Below are positions 13,326 to 26,200 of a stretch of DNA of 64,000 bases, in pieces; within the stretch, counting starts at the first letter, position 1; every line of letters starts with the position of its first letter. Below the pieces are notes generated by a model. That model was not told the origin of the DNA and ran no database searches. It saw only the letters and a list, made by a program, of their open reading frames with translations. A program made the translations under genes and the position numbers. Origin of the DNA: Tetrahymena thermophila SB210 (lineage: Eukaryota; Ciliophora; Oligohymenophorea; Hymenostomatida; Tetrahymenidae). The stretch is taken from the NCBI RefSeq assembly GCF_000189635.1, contig NW_002476406.1, positions 162,026 to 226,025 on the forward strand. The letters are read 5' to 3'.

Positions 13326-16300
13326 TCAATAAAGAGAATTGATTTATTCTGATATAAATTTCTGTATATCCAATTTTTCTTTTTCTATAATATCCAATGG
13401 TTCTGATGTGTAATCTAAATAATTAGTATATACTTTTTCCATTTAATCAATGTAGTTTATTGAATGTTTCTCTACATCATTCTAAAATTCTTAAATATTC
13501 TCTATATTTTGCTGAGCTTAAATCATGTTCCTATAAAATTGCTTCTCATCTATCATTAAACTATTCAACTTTTAAATAATGTAGATATATTTTTCGCTTG
13601 ATCTTTTTTTATTATTGGTTAGCTCCTATAAAAATATTTTACGGACTTTTTAAACTTAAATTATTGCTTTTAAGAATTTTTCTTCAAATAATTCCAATTA
13701 TTATTAAGTTTCCTATTTAAATAGACATATAGTTGGTTGATTGTAATAAATTACCTAGCTTATAAACATAACAAAATCTTGTTTATAAAAGATATTTATG
13801 TAATTCTATTCTGTTAAATCCTCATTATTGTTTGCGTTTAAATTATTTCTAATTCTAATAATTTGAGATTTTATTTGGTTTTCTTCTTCTATAAGACTAC
13901 TGCTTATCACTTCTTGTTATTTTTCTAATTTTTATATTTACAACTCACAAGAGATATTTTAAATATTCTTAAAGTTTATCAAAACATGTTATATTTCAGC
14001 ATATCTAATTGATTAAATGAATTCAATAATATCATATTGTATTGTATTATTTTAATTGTCTTTCGTTTAAGAATTAGCAGCTTGCTCAGCCAGATGTAAA
14101 AATGTCTTATGGAATTTCAAGCTAAAAAGTTTATATAAATATTATTTTTAATTTAAATCATCTTCTTTATAAGCGTTGTAAGAAAAATCTGAATATTCTT
14201 CGGCATTTTTAAATGGTCTATACTTGTTATTTTTTAACTATCCAAATCTTTATGTGAAATAATTTAAGAATGAGTGAATTTTTTTAACAAAATCTTTTTA
14301 GTAAAGTATCTCAGTTTGTTTTTTTAAAAACAGAATCAAAATTTGTAAAATCATATTAAAAATTGAAATTTAACGATTTATTGCTAGTTAAAAAGTACCT
14401 ACCAAGTCTAAAATTCCATTAATATATAAATATATCAATCTATAATCAATGTCAGTACTATAAGTTTTCACCTTTATATACATTTATGATAATGAATCTT
14501 TTTGCTGTTTAGTTTAAAAATCGAAGCTAAAACAATTTTCGAATCCAAAAGGGATAGAAACTTTTATTTTATCTACATTTTCAAGTGAGTTTAATAACAA
14601 ATATACTTCAGCTAGTCCAATTTTAAAAATATTCATCTATTTTTTAAAAATAAACATTTTTAAAAATTAAAATAAATAAATGGTCTTAAAAAAAAGGTAA
14701 AAATCAATAAAAAAATTTACTTAAGTTAAGGTATTGATATTTTATCTAAACATTAAGATTAATTAATTTGATAATAAGCCTATATTAATTCTATCAAAGA
14801 CATTTCTTGATTCGAAAAATTGTAAGCACATTTAAGTAAACTAATTTAATTGATTATTTTCATAGCCCTTGAAAAGATCTCTTAAAACTGATCTCTAATT
14901 ATTCATATTCAGAATTGTGATTGCATATAATATATCGTCGCATGATTTGAGAATGCTTTCTGCTTCATTTTAAACTTCATCCTCTTTTTCATCTACTTCT
15001 TAATACTCTCCATCTTCTTTACTTTATTGTTATTACAATTTAGGCTCCATATCATCTAAATCACTTTACTCATTCTAATTTTGAGATTTTTTTTCAAAAT
15101 ATACTTAATTTTTTTGGCTATTCTATTTTCTTAAAGTTGAAAATTATTTTTCAAACTACTCTTTATATTTTTAATTTTAATCCTCTAATTACTTTTTCAA
15201 ATTTTCAAAAGATTAATCTATTTCATTTTAATTATCTTATTTTTCAATTTTATTTAAGATAGAAGCAAGGGTATTTGATGCCTCATTTAATAAATATTGT
15301 TAAATTTCATCTCTTTCCACTTAATAGTTTTTGTTATATAAAAAGCTGTTAATTACTAAACCTTATTAAATGATATTATTTTTGCATTAATATATTTGAG
15401 AATCCTCTAACAACCTTATCTTTTTTAAAATCATTTTATTTTTTTAGTAATCTCTCTTTTAATTATTTATTTTTCTGTTAAATAATTATTTTAAATTTTC
15501 TAGTTTTTATTTATTTTGATTTATTTAATCGCTATTTTCAATTTAATCTATTAAATTTTTAATAGATTATATTTCATGCTCTCTTGTATGCTTTTTTGGA
15601 ATATTTTATTCAAGAATACTAATTTGCAGATTAGTTTTTTCTATAAATTATTGTAAGCAGTCATTTAAATAAAGTATTTAGAATGGATATTTGATTTTGC
15701 TCTAAGGATCAAGCTACTTATAATATATTTCCTTCGTTTAACTGATTAAGAAAATAGAGTATCTATTCAAGAAATCAGTGCAATATTAACCCTTTTGATA
15801 AATAAAAATATATGTTACTTTAAATATTTTATAAAATCTTACAAATTATTTTTTAGAAAGCATAACAGCAGTTTTTTTTTCTATAATTTTTATTTTAGAG
15901 TAGGCTGATGAGATAATTGGTGAGATAAGTCTACTTTTTTCAACTATTGATTCATTTAAATAAGGATTATCTTCATTTACTAAGTAATAATCATTGTATC
16001 CTATGAGCTACCACAAATTTTTGAAATTATAATCGAATATTTCTTATCCAGGTAAATAAGGACTAATAAACCTAAATATTTTTAAATAAATTTATTTTTA
16101 TTTTTAAATTTACTGAAATAATAATTTAAATAAATTCAGTAAAAGCTATTTAATACAATAATATTGTTTATCATATGAAAAAAATATTTACCCAAAGCAT
16201 GAGCAGAATGCGTCCTAAAATATGCCATTAAGTTCACCAAATAAAGAACTTTCAAATAATAAATAATTAAAGTTAAAGAAAAATCTAATTAGATTTGTGA

Positions 16301-19300
16301 ATTCTATGATTAAATCATTTTCTAATAGCTCCATATTGTAAGTTTTCAACTTTTTAAGGCAAAAAAAGAAACTTAATAATAAATCTTAACATTTAATAAA
16401 CTTTTCTATCGGATTGTCTGAAATTATTTATTTTTTATTAATCAAATCAATAATGTCATTAATAATATTTTTTAAAATCTCATTTAATTATGTATTTTAT
16501 AAAACATTAGTAACTTATCTATAGTAAGTAATATTCTTTATATGGTATTTATTTTTCTTCTTAAACAGCTAATTTTTAGCTATTGCTGATTAAACGTAGA
16601 AAATTTAATCATAAAATTTATCGAATTTTTTATACTAACCATAATTTCTAAGTTAAAATGTAAAGTTTTAATATTAATGAAAGTTTGAGGAGCAGGCAAC
16701 TAGATTTCTATTTTTTAATTCGTCATACAAACCAAGATATGCATAATAATATTAGTAGACTTAACTAATTTATTTTTCTTTTCCAGATTACAGCCAGGTT
16801 AATTATTTCATTTCATCGAATTTATTTTAAATTTTTTATGGATAATCCTTATTTTGAAGTATTTAATCAACAAAAATTTAATGTGAAAGTTCTTATTACT
16901 ACAATATGTCATTAAATTTCTTCTATTACTCTAAGCAATCGAATTAAATTAACATTAAATAGAATAACATAAGATTCTCACCATTGATGTATTATTATTA
17001 TTCATCTAATTATTTGAGTTAATAAGTATTTGACAACTAATTAAAAAACTTCAATTATTCCTAAAAGAATTCCATGTTTTATCTACTTTTAGCTATTCTG
17101 ATAAACTCTTACTTAAAAGGAATAATTAATTACTGAATTAATTCAATTAATACTTTTCCTAAAATTGTTTTAGAGTTATTTAACACCTTTTGTTATTTTC
17201 CATCTGTATCTATTTGCATAATCTACTGCAGCTTAATATCTAATATTTTAGGGTAATAATAATGCAATATGTGAATTAGGTCTTCCTTTTCTATAAGATT
17301 ATTTTCTTTGAATTTAATTAAGTTATTAAATAGCTTTTCGTAATCATTTAGTCTAAATGATAAATAAAGTTGAACTTTTGTATCTTAAATTCCATCTTTT
17401 TCTAAAAAGTTCTCAAGCTCTTTGTAATTCTATTCCAAAGCATTTTAATTATTGATGTATTATTCTAGAAGGTTTGCCTTTAGGAAATAAATGTGTTTGA
17501 TATTACGATCGACTTCTTTGATTTTGCTGTGATCTTAATTCAAATTAGAAGGATCCAATAACACATTTTTAAACTCTTTGTAATTTTAGAGCGCTTCATT
17601 GTACATTCCGAGTTTAAAATAAACTTAAGCTTTTAGTTCGAATTCTTATGACCCCTTTAAATTTTCAATAGCTTCAAGAAGATCATTTTTTATGCTTTAA
17701 TAAAAAACTAAGTTTTTGATTTCTACTTATCCTTCAAGCATTTGTTTTTTTTCCTTTTCAAATTATTCCTTTTTATCTTCAATTTTTTTTTAAACTTCAA
17801 AAATTTTATTCTTTCCAATGCAGCTATAATTTAAAAAATAAAGTATTTTAAAATAAAAAAATATTTTATAAATTTACATTCTTTTATTTAATTCGTCTCC
17901 TACTGTATCATAATAATAAGCAGCATCTAAGAATTGTTTTCTTTCTTTAAGCATCTCAGCCATAGAAATGAATTATTATTTATTGTTTTTTATTGGCTCG
18001 TGTTTTTTTATGTAATCCAAATGTTTTTTCTATTTTTAAAAATTAAATTTCAAATTTAGAGTTTGTGAGTAAGTTATTTACTGTTTCTAAAATTTAAAAT
18101 CTTATATTTCTAATCAAAAATCAAATAAATAATTTAATTTGTATTTAAAATAAAGATAGATCAATTTTCAAAAAACAAGAATATTTATTTTGTTTAGAAA
18201 AAAGCTTAATTAAAAATTCAATAAATTAATTAATTACCATTATTTTTTCTATTAATTCTTCATTTAATTCTTCTACTTCTATAATTCTTAGATCTTCTAA
18301 GAATTTAATTATTGGATTTTTGATTTACTTTCCAACAAAAATATTTTCTTCATATATAAATATTCTGGATCTTGCTCTACTAAATGTGACATAGATATTT
18401 TTTAACTCATTTATTAGTTTGCTAAAATCTTAAGCGTATTCTTTCTTGATTTAGGCATCAGTATTCTCTTATTTAGAAATGATTTTCATATTGACAAAAT
18501 TAGATCCTTTAGTTCTACTAAATGTTGAACCTTCAAATTCCTCTTTCATTTAGCCTTTTTAATATTAAAATCATTAAATTTAATATAAAATCAATATTAT
18601 TTACAATGATATTTCAATTTAAAATCTTCAATAGGTATTTTATCATCACTTATTTTCAATAAATTTAAGGCATTCCAACATTTGGTAGAATTGAAGGAAG
18701 AAGATAATAGTTTATAAACTATTACATCCTAAAATTCTAACCCTTTCGATTCAAGAACAGTGAATATCTATCCTTTTTTACCTTCTTTTTGCAATAATTA
18801 CTTTAAGCTAGCTTTTTCTTCTTAGTTCTTCACTATATAAACTTATAGTCTACCAAAATAATCAACATTTTCATTTATATCAGAATCTTATGATAAAAAA
18901 TTATATAGATGCTCTCTTTTATCTAGTAAAATTGGTTTTGGGCCCTTATTAAATGAAATTTCGGGGTTAAGAATATCCAAAGATGTAGGGAAAAATATCC
19001 TCAAAAGCTCCACAATCGCATTGTTTAACTCTATTATCTATCCATGTGATCTAAAATTTTGTATTAATTAAGTTTCATTTAATTCTGAAGTTAAAACTTA
19101 GTTTGCTTAATAATGATCATCCTTATTATTCTCAGAAAATATGGCCTTTAAATCAGCAAATTTAAAGGAATTCTCTTAACTTATAGTTTATGCTGTATCT
19201 CCGCCAAGGTAAACGTTTTATTCAGTCAATAAACAGAGCAAATACAAGCAGGCGCAATTGAGATCTTGAACTTCATCAACGAACAAGTAATGAAAATATC

Positions 19301-21016
19301 CATTTTCTGAATTATAATTACCCTATTATCAAATAAATTAATATAAAAGATGTATATTTTATTATATTAAAATTAAAATTTACTTCAAGAATATTTTTAA
19401 TAATGTAATTTATGACATCATTTAAATCGAAATATTTTTTTGAATACTTCCATTTTTAATACTCTTTGCAGATTTGATATATGCCCATTTTTTATTCTTA
19501 GTCTAAGTCGGTTTTGTTTTTTCCTACTAAGTTTAAGTACTTCTCTTCAGGTATCATGTTGTCCTCATTTTAATAGCTTGCCTAATTTCCTTTTTAAATA
19601 AAAATTAAAATAAATTTCAAAATTGTAAAACAAACCAATAATTAATTTATTTTATTCTTAAGTAATTATAAAATTATTAAATTAATAAATTACCTGTAAT
19701 GTAAGAGTTGATTTAAGAAAAAGCTACATAAGGATCTATTTTTCGTTAATCAAAACTTTTTTTATTAGATTACCAAAACTCTTCAACAAACTATCTAATA
19801 CCAATTTCTGAATATAAATTATTATTTATCTCATCTTTCAATTTCACAATTAAACGATTTTCTAAATTAATCTCCATGTTTTATGCCTAAATTATTTTTC
19901 CAGTGTCGTCTCTCTATATAAATGGTACCGCTAAATTTCCGTCTATTTATAGAATTAATTCTTTTAAATTTGTAAAATGAGGCCATTTCCTAATTTAACA
20001 AAGCATATTTGGCTTTGAGAAGGCTCTGCGCTAAGGTTAGTTCATTATCCTTAGAAAAAAGTTTTCTACATCTAGAGTTAGGAAATTAGATATTGTTGTA
20101 AAGCAAATTCTAAGCTCTTCTGATTCTTATGAATCTTAATTACTTTACTATGCCTTCTCATAGCCCATTTGCATAGAAGTTAGCTTTACAACTGCTGTTG
20201 TTGTTTTACCAGTACCTGAACGCCCAATTATAAGTTGATTTTAGTTGCACAAGGTGATGCTAATTTCTTTTTCACTCAAGTTTACTTAAATTGGCTTCAA
20301 AATTTTTTCAGATATCATGTCTACTTGAGCCTTTAAATTATTTTCAGAATCTTCCCATAGAGTATTAAAATTACTATTATTATTGTAAAAAGATTCTTCT
20401 AATTTTGATAATAGCCTTTCATTTTTTTGAAATTATTCTTTTCTATTTTCAAAAAACTACTATTTCTCAGTAATTTGTTCTTTTTAATGTTTTTTCATTT
20501 CTTAGTTGGCTTCTAGCTTTTATCCTAAAAGTAAATTAACAAATATTTAGCAAAAGAATTAAATTATAAAATATTTTACCAATTTTTTGAGAAGGTATAT
20601 TTTTTTTCTCAATAACATATTTCTTATTATAATCCCTTTTTTTCTATCTATCTTCTTATTCTTTTGCTAGCCTTAAATATTTTAAACTCTCTTCATGATA
20701 GTAGCTCTAGTCATCTTGATCAAATATCATATTTCCTACAATGTCTTACTTTAATTCCTACTCTTCTTACACTTTTTCATAGTTGCTAATACATCTTTTA
20801 ATAAAATATTTTTAATATCATCAAGAGTTTAAAATTTTACTCTTAGAGGTTTTCAAATTTGATTGTTGTGCTTTTGTCTTGCTACTAATCTCGCTTTTCT
20901 AATAATAATTCGAAATTTAAAGAATTTAATAAGATAAATATAAATCTACTTTATTTTTATGATTTATTCTGGTATTAAACCTTTCCGTTTTAGACTTAAT
21001 TTTTTGAATTAAACAT
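13326..21016 (-). CDS. TRANK1-like SF1 (UvrD-type) helicase, gene B
   Basis: This is a predicted SF1 helicase of 2285 aa. Exons: 21016-20950, 20898-20841, 20794-20580, 20524-19694, 19589-19384, 19322-18605, 18554-18238, 18029-17878, 17823-16192, 16071-14721, 14636-13326 (TGA 13328-13326). They total 6858 nt with consistent phases. Motifs: Walker A LIIGRSGTGKTTTA near residue 216; HYLFVDEVQDLNCA near 475; YLGGDTAQTIS; NFRSHGQIIELNNAIVELL; LESKGLEFQDVIVYKLL; IYVTFSRARSRIFIYE near 755. A TPR-like segment (MAEMLKERKQFLDAAYYY) follows. Exon 5 (206 nt) has the same length as exon 2 of gene A, and introns around the helicase core are shared, so A, B and C descend from one gene. The acceptor at 18030 was chosen over an in-frame one at 18087 because the same choice makes gene C consistent. 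The start is supported by the conserved short first exons in C. The role is unknown; two R repeats lie upstream. Confidence 0.88.
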
Positions 21017-21261
21017 GGTATCTTTTATTTTATATTTGATAAATTGTTATCATTATTAAATTAATTATATCTTTCATTACTATGCTTCAATTTATAAACA
21101 AAAAAGTTGATTAATTTCTGATAATGAAATAGAATCCACACATATGATAAAATAAAAGTATTTTATTTTTTAATGATATCATTTCTTTTCCCCCTTAAAA
21201 TATAAAAAAATATAAAGATAAAAGATGTCAACAAAATTCATTTTATTTAAAAATATTAGCT

Positions 21262-22147
21262 ATTGTGCTTATAAAATAATTTCGAGTATCTATGAACAAA
21301 ATTTGTTTATCATATTTAATCAATCCATAATGATATATAAATAATAGTGCAAATATTATGTTCAGATTAGGTTATCTAAAAACTAAATTAGAAAGCTGCG
21401 CATTTATTTCCAAAGTATATATTTTTAAAATGCTGTCTGAATTTCGAACACTATCTATTTTACTACATTTAGTTAAATATTTTAAAGATTAAATTTATTT
21501 TAAATCTTAATAAATATATTTTATTTGTAGCATTTTTGTTGATGATTTGTTAAAAATCACTCTTCCTTTTTACATTTAAAAGATTTATTAATCGTATTTA
21601 GGTAAATAAGAAAAAATTAATCAATAACATTTAAGATAAAAAAATTACATTTAGTATTCATGGACGCTATTCAGCCGATAGTGACAATTAACAAATCATA
21701 AAGAAGAGAACACATTTTTTATCAATATAAAACATTTAATTCATATTTAGGTAAAATTTGCTATTTAACTAATCATATAAAATAAAAGAAAACTCTTTTA
21801 TTCATATTTAGGTAAAAAATAGTACCTAAATAATAATACGTAAAATTAAAATAAAAGATATATGACGTATATTTAATTAAAGATTGATTTTTAAAGTGTA
21901 TTATTTATAATTCATTTTTATGTAAAAATTAATAGTTGATTAATCATTTATTTATAAAACACAAAATTAAAATCAAGATTCGTATGGAAGTAAAAATTAA
22001 TAATTAACAAAATTATAATTATTGCGTCTCTTATTAAATAAAAATATTTTTAAAACTATAATTAAAGAGAAAATTAGAAAATAAATCATCCTTTTTCTTC
22101 TTAATTAATAACCCACCCTAACAATTTTTTCTAAAACTTTCGATTAG
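21262..22147. repeat. Non-coding repeat R, copy 1
   Basis: This ~0.9-kb AT-rich block begins about 245 bp upstream of the gene B start codon. Anchors shared by copies include ATATTATGTTCAGATTAG near the beginning, a TTTATTTGTAGCATTTTTGTT stretch in the middle (not in every copy unchanged) and TTAATTAATAACCCAC near the end. It contains several TTTAGGTAAA strings. No reading frame, tRNA-like box or inverted-repeat ends were recognised, and its identity is unknown. Confidence 0.7.
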
Positions 22148-22174
22148 ATTTTTTTTCTAAAAATACTAGTAATA

Positions 22175-23056
22175 GGCCGAAAAAATAATTTAAGTATTTA
22201 TGAACTATATTTGTTTTTCATATTTAATCTATCGATAATGAGATATAAATAATACTGCAAATATTATGTTCAGATTAGATTATTTAAAAACAGAAAGCTA
22301 TGCATTTATTTATATCGAAAGAATAGATTATTAAAATGCTATCTGAATTTCCTTAAATATATATTTTACAACTTTTAGTTAAATATTTTGATGATTAAAT
22401 TTATTTTAAATTTTAATAAATATATTTTATTTGTAGCATTTTTGTTGATAATTTGTTAAAAAATCACTCTTCATTTTTACATTTTGTACTTACTATAAAA
22501 GATTTATCAATCATTTTTCAGTAAATTAGATAAATTAATCAGTCACATTTTAGATAAAAAAATTAAAATTAGTATGCATGTACGCTATTAAGGTAATAAT
22601 GATAACTAACAGATCATAAAGAAGACAACAAATTTATAATCAATATAAAACATTAAAGATCATATTTAAGTAAAATTTAATAATTAACTAATCATATTAA
22701 AATAAAATTATATTCTTTTATTTATGTAAATAGTTGTACCAAAATAATAATACATAAATTTAATATAAAAGATTTATGACGTATATTTAATTAAAGACTG
22801 ATTTTTTTAATTGTATTAATTTTTATTGATTTTTATGTGAAAATTAAAGTTGATTTATCATAAAACACAAAATTAAAATTGTGATTCATGTTGAAGTAAA
22901 AATTAATAATTAACAAAATTTTAATTATTATGTCACTTTTATTTAATAAATATATTTTTAATATGATAATTAATGAGAGAAAATTAGAAAAATAAGTAAT
23001 CTATTTTCTCCTTAATTAATAACCCACAAAACAAGTTTTTCCAAAACTTTCGATTA
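22175..23056. repeat. Non-coding repeat R, copy 2
   Basis: This is a second direct copy, separated from R1 by about 30 bp. It shares the same ordered landmarks from TATTTATGAACTATATTTG to the terminal TTAATTAATAACCCAC and CCAAAACTTTCGATT. It ends about 190 bp before the stop codon of gene C. Confidence 0.7.
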
Positions 23057-23242
23057 TTAAAAAATTTTAATTTTTTTTGTTTATTCATGTAGGTCCGAAA
23101 CATATTTCAAAATATTTATTGTACTATTAAATATATATTTCATTGTTAAAAAGGTTGAAAAAAAATAAATATTTAAGATAAAAATATGTAATGTTGAATA
23201 ATATACGAATAAGGCTTTTTATTTTGTATTTAAATAATAAAA

Positions 23243-26200
23243 TCAATAAATAGAATTGATTTATTCTTATATAAATTTGTGTATATCCAATCTTTCTTTT
23301 TCTATTTTTTCAAATGGTTCTGTTATGTAATCCAAATAATTAGAATATACTTTTTCCATTTAATTAATGTAGTCTATTGAAAGTTTCTATACATAATTCT
23401 TAAATTCTTAACTTTTGTCTATTTTTTCCTCAGCTAAAATCATTTACCTATAAAATTCCTGCTCTTTTATCATTAAATTATTCAATTTTTAAATAATGTA
23501 GATATATTTTTCGCTTGAGCTGAATTTATTTAAACTTAGCTCCTATAAAAATATTTTACGGACTTTTTAAACTTAAATTATTGCTTTTAAGTATATTTCT
23601 TCAAATAGTTGTAACTATTATTAAAATTCCTATTTAAATAGATGTTAAGTTTTTTTATTATAAAAGATTACTTGGCTTATAAAAATAACAAAATCTTGTT
23701 TATAAAATATATTTATGTAATCCTATTCTGTTAAATCCTCGTTATTGCTTGAGTTTAAATCATTTCTAATTCTAATAATGTGTGATCTTATTTCATTTTC
23801 TTCATCTATTAGATTACTGCTTATTACTTCCTCTTATTTTTCTAATATTTCTATTTACAACTCACATTAGATACTTTAATAATTTTCAAAGATAATCAAA
23901 ATGAATTATATTTCACTATATCTAATTGAATTAATGAAGCCAATTAAGTCATATGGCTTTTTATTATTTTAATCATTTTTAGTTTAAGGATTAGCAGCTT
24001 GCTCAGCTAGATATAAAAATGTTTTATGGAATTTCTAGCTAAAAAGGAAATATGAATGTTGTTTTTTTAATTAATTTTCTTCTTTGTAAGCTTAATTAGA
24101 ATGCTGTGAATATTATTCCGAATTTTCAAATGGTTACTAATCGTTATTTTTTAATAACTTAATATTTTAAGAGAAATAATTTAAGAATGTGTAAATTTTT
24201 TTAGCAAACTCTTTTTAGTAAATTATCTCAGTTTTTTTTTTTAAAAAGAAAATCAAAATTTGTAAAATCATATTAAAAAATGAAATTTAATCATTTATTG
24301 TTAGTTTTAAAGTACCTACCAAGTCTAAAATGGCATTAATATATGAATATACCAATTTATAATCAATATCAGTGCTATAAGTTTTCACTTTTATATAAAT
24401 TATATTTTTATTTTTATCATGTTTTTCTTGTTAATTTTTAAATTATTCTTGAGTTTAACTATGATAACTAAAACAGTTTTCGAATCCATAGGGGATAGAA
24501 ACATTTATTTTACCTGGAATTTCAGTTATATTTAATAACAAATATACTTCAGCTAGTCCAATCTTAAAAATATTAATCTATATTTTAAAAATAAGTATTT
24601 TAAATAAATTAAAAATTGGTATTTTTTGCAAAAAGATAAAAATCATAAAAAATATTTACTTAAGTTAAGGTATTAATATTTTATTTAAACATTAAGAGTA
24701 ATTAATTAGATAATAATCCAATATTAATTCTATCATAGACATTTCTTGATTGAAAAAATTATAAGCACATTTAAGTAAATTAGCTTAACTAATTATTTTC
24801 ATAACCCTTGAAAAGATCTCTTAAAACTGATCTCTAATTACACATATTAAGTATAGTGATTGCATATAATATATCATCGCATGATTTGAGAATACTTTCT
24901 GATTCATTTTAAATTTCTTCCTATGTTTCATTTAAACCTTAATACTCTCCTTCTTCTTTACTTTATTGTTACTACAATTTAATTTCTTTATCATCAAAAT
25001 TATTTTCCAAATTTTTAGATTAAATGTCTTTATCATCTTATTTTTCTTTGATATTCTCTTTTTTTTCAATTAAAAATTATTTATCAAACTACTCTTTATA
25101 TTTTTAATTCTAATCCGCTATTTACTTTTTCAAATTTTCGAATAATTAATCTATTTCATTTTAATTATCTTATTTTTCAATTTTATTTAAGATAGAAGCA
25201 AGGGTATTTGATGCCTCATTTAATAAATATTGTTAAATTTCATCTCTTTTCACTTAAAAGTTTTTGTTATATAAAAAGCTGTTAATTACTAAACCTTATT
25301 AAATGATATTATTTTTGCATTAATATATTTGAGAATCCTCTAACAATCTTATCTTTTTTAAAATCATTTTATTTTTTTAGTTATCTCTATATTAACTCTC
25401 TATTTTATTGTTAAATAATCTTTTTAAGTTTAACAGTTTTTATTCATTTTGGTTTATTTAATTACTTTTTTCAATTTAATCTATTAAGTTTTTAATAGAT
25501 TGTATTTCATGCTCTCTAGCATGTTTTTTTGGAATATTTTATTCAAGAATACTAATTTGTTGATTAATTTTTTCTATAAATTATTGTAAACAATCATTTA
25601 AATAAAGTATTTAGAATGGATATTTGATTTTGTTCTTAGGATTAAGCTACTAATAATATTTTTCATATGTTTACTTCATTAAGAAATCAGAGTATCTTTT
25701 CAAGAATTCAGTGCAATATTAACCCTTTTGATAAAAAAAAATTATTTATTTCTTTAAATATTTTATAAAATCTTACAAAGTATTTTTTAGACAGCATAAC
25801 AGCAGTTTTTTTTTCTATAATTTTTAATTTAGAGAATATTGGTGATATAATTGGTGAAATAAGTCTATCTTTTTCAACTATTGATTCATCTAAATAAGGA
25901 TTATCTTCATTTACTAAATAATAATCATTATATCCTATGAGCTACCATAAATGTTTAAAATCTTCATTGGATATTACTTATCCAGGTAAATAGGGACTAA
26001 TAAACCTAAATAATTTGAAATAAATTTTTTTTTTAAATTTAACTGAAGAAATAGTTTGTTTGAATTAATTTCTTAAAAACTATGAATTATTTATTATAAT
26101 AATTAGAGTTTATTATTTTATTTGTGATAAAAATATTTACCCAAAGCATGAGCAGAATGCGTCCTAAAATATGCCATTAAGTTCACCAAATAAAGAACTT

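Larger units (their letters stand above)
21017..23242. other. Intergenic region carrying repeats R1 and R2
   Basis: This 2.2-kb non-coding stretch lies between the start of helicase B and the end of helicase C. It is almost filled by two copies of the same element (R1 and R2, listed separately). About 85 bp of its distal end repeats the segment just downstream of gene B. Confidence 0.65.
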
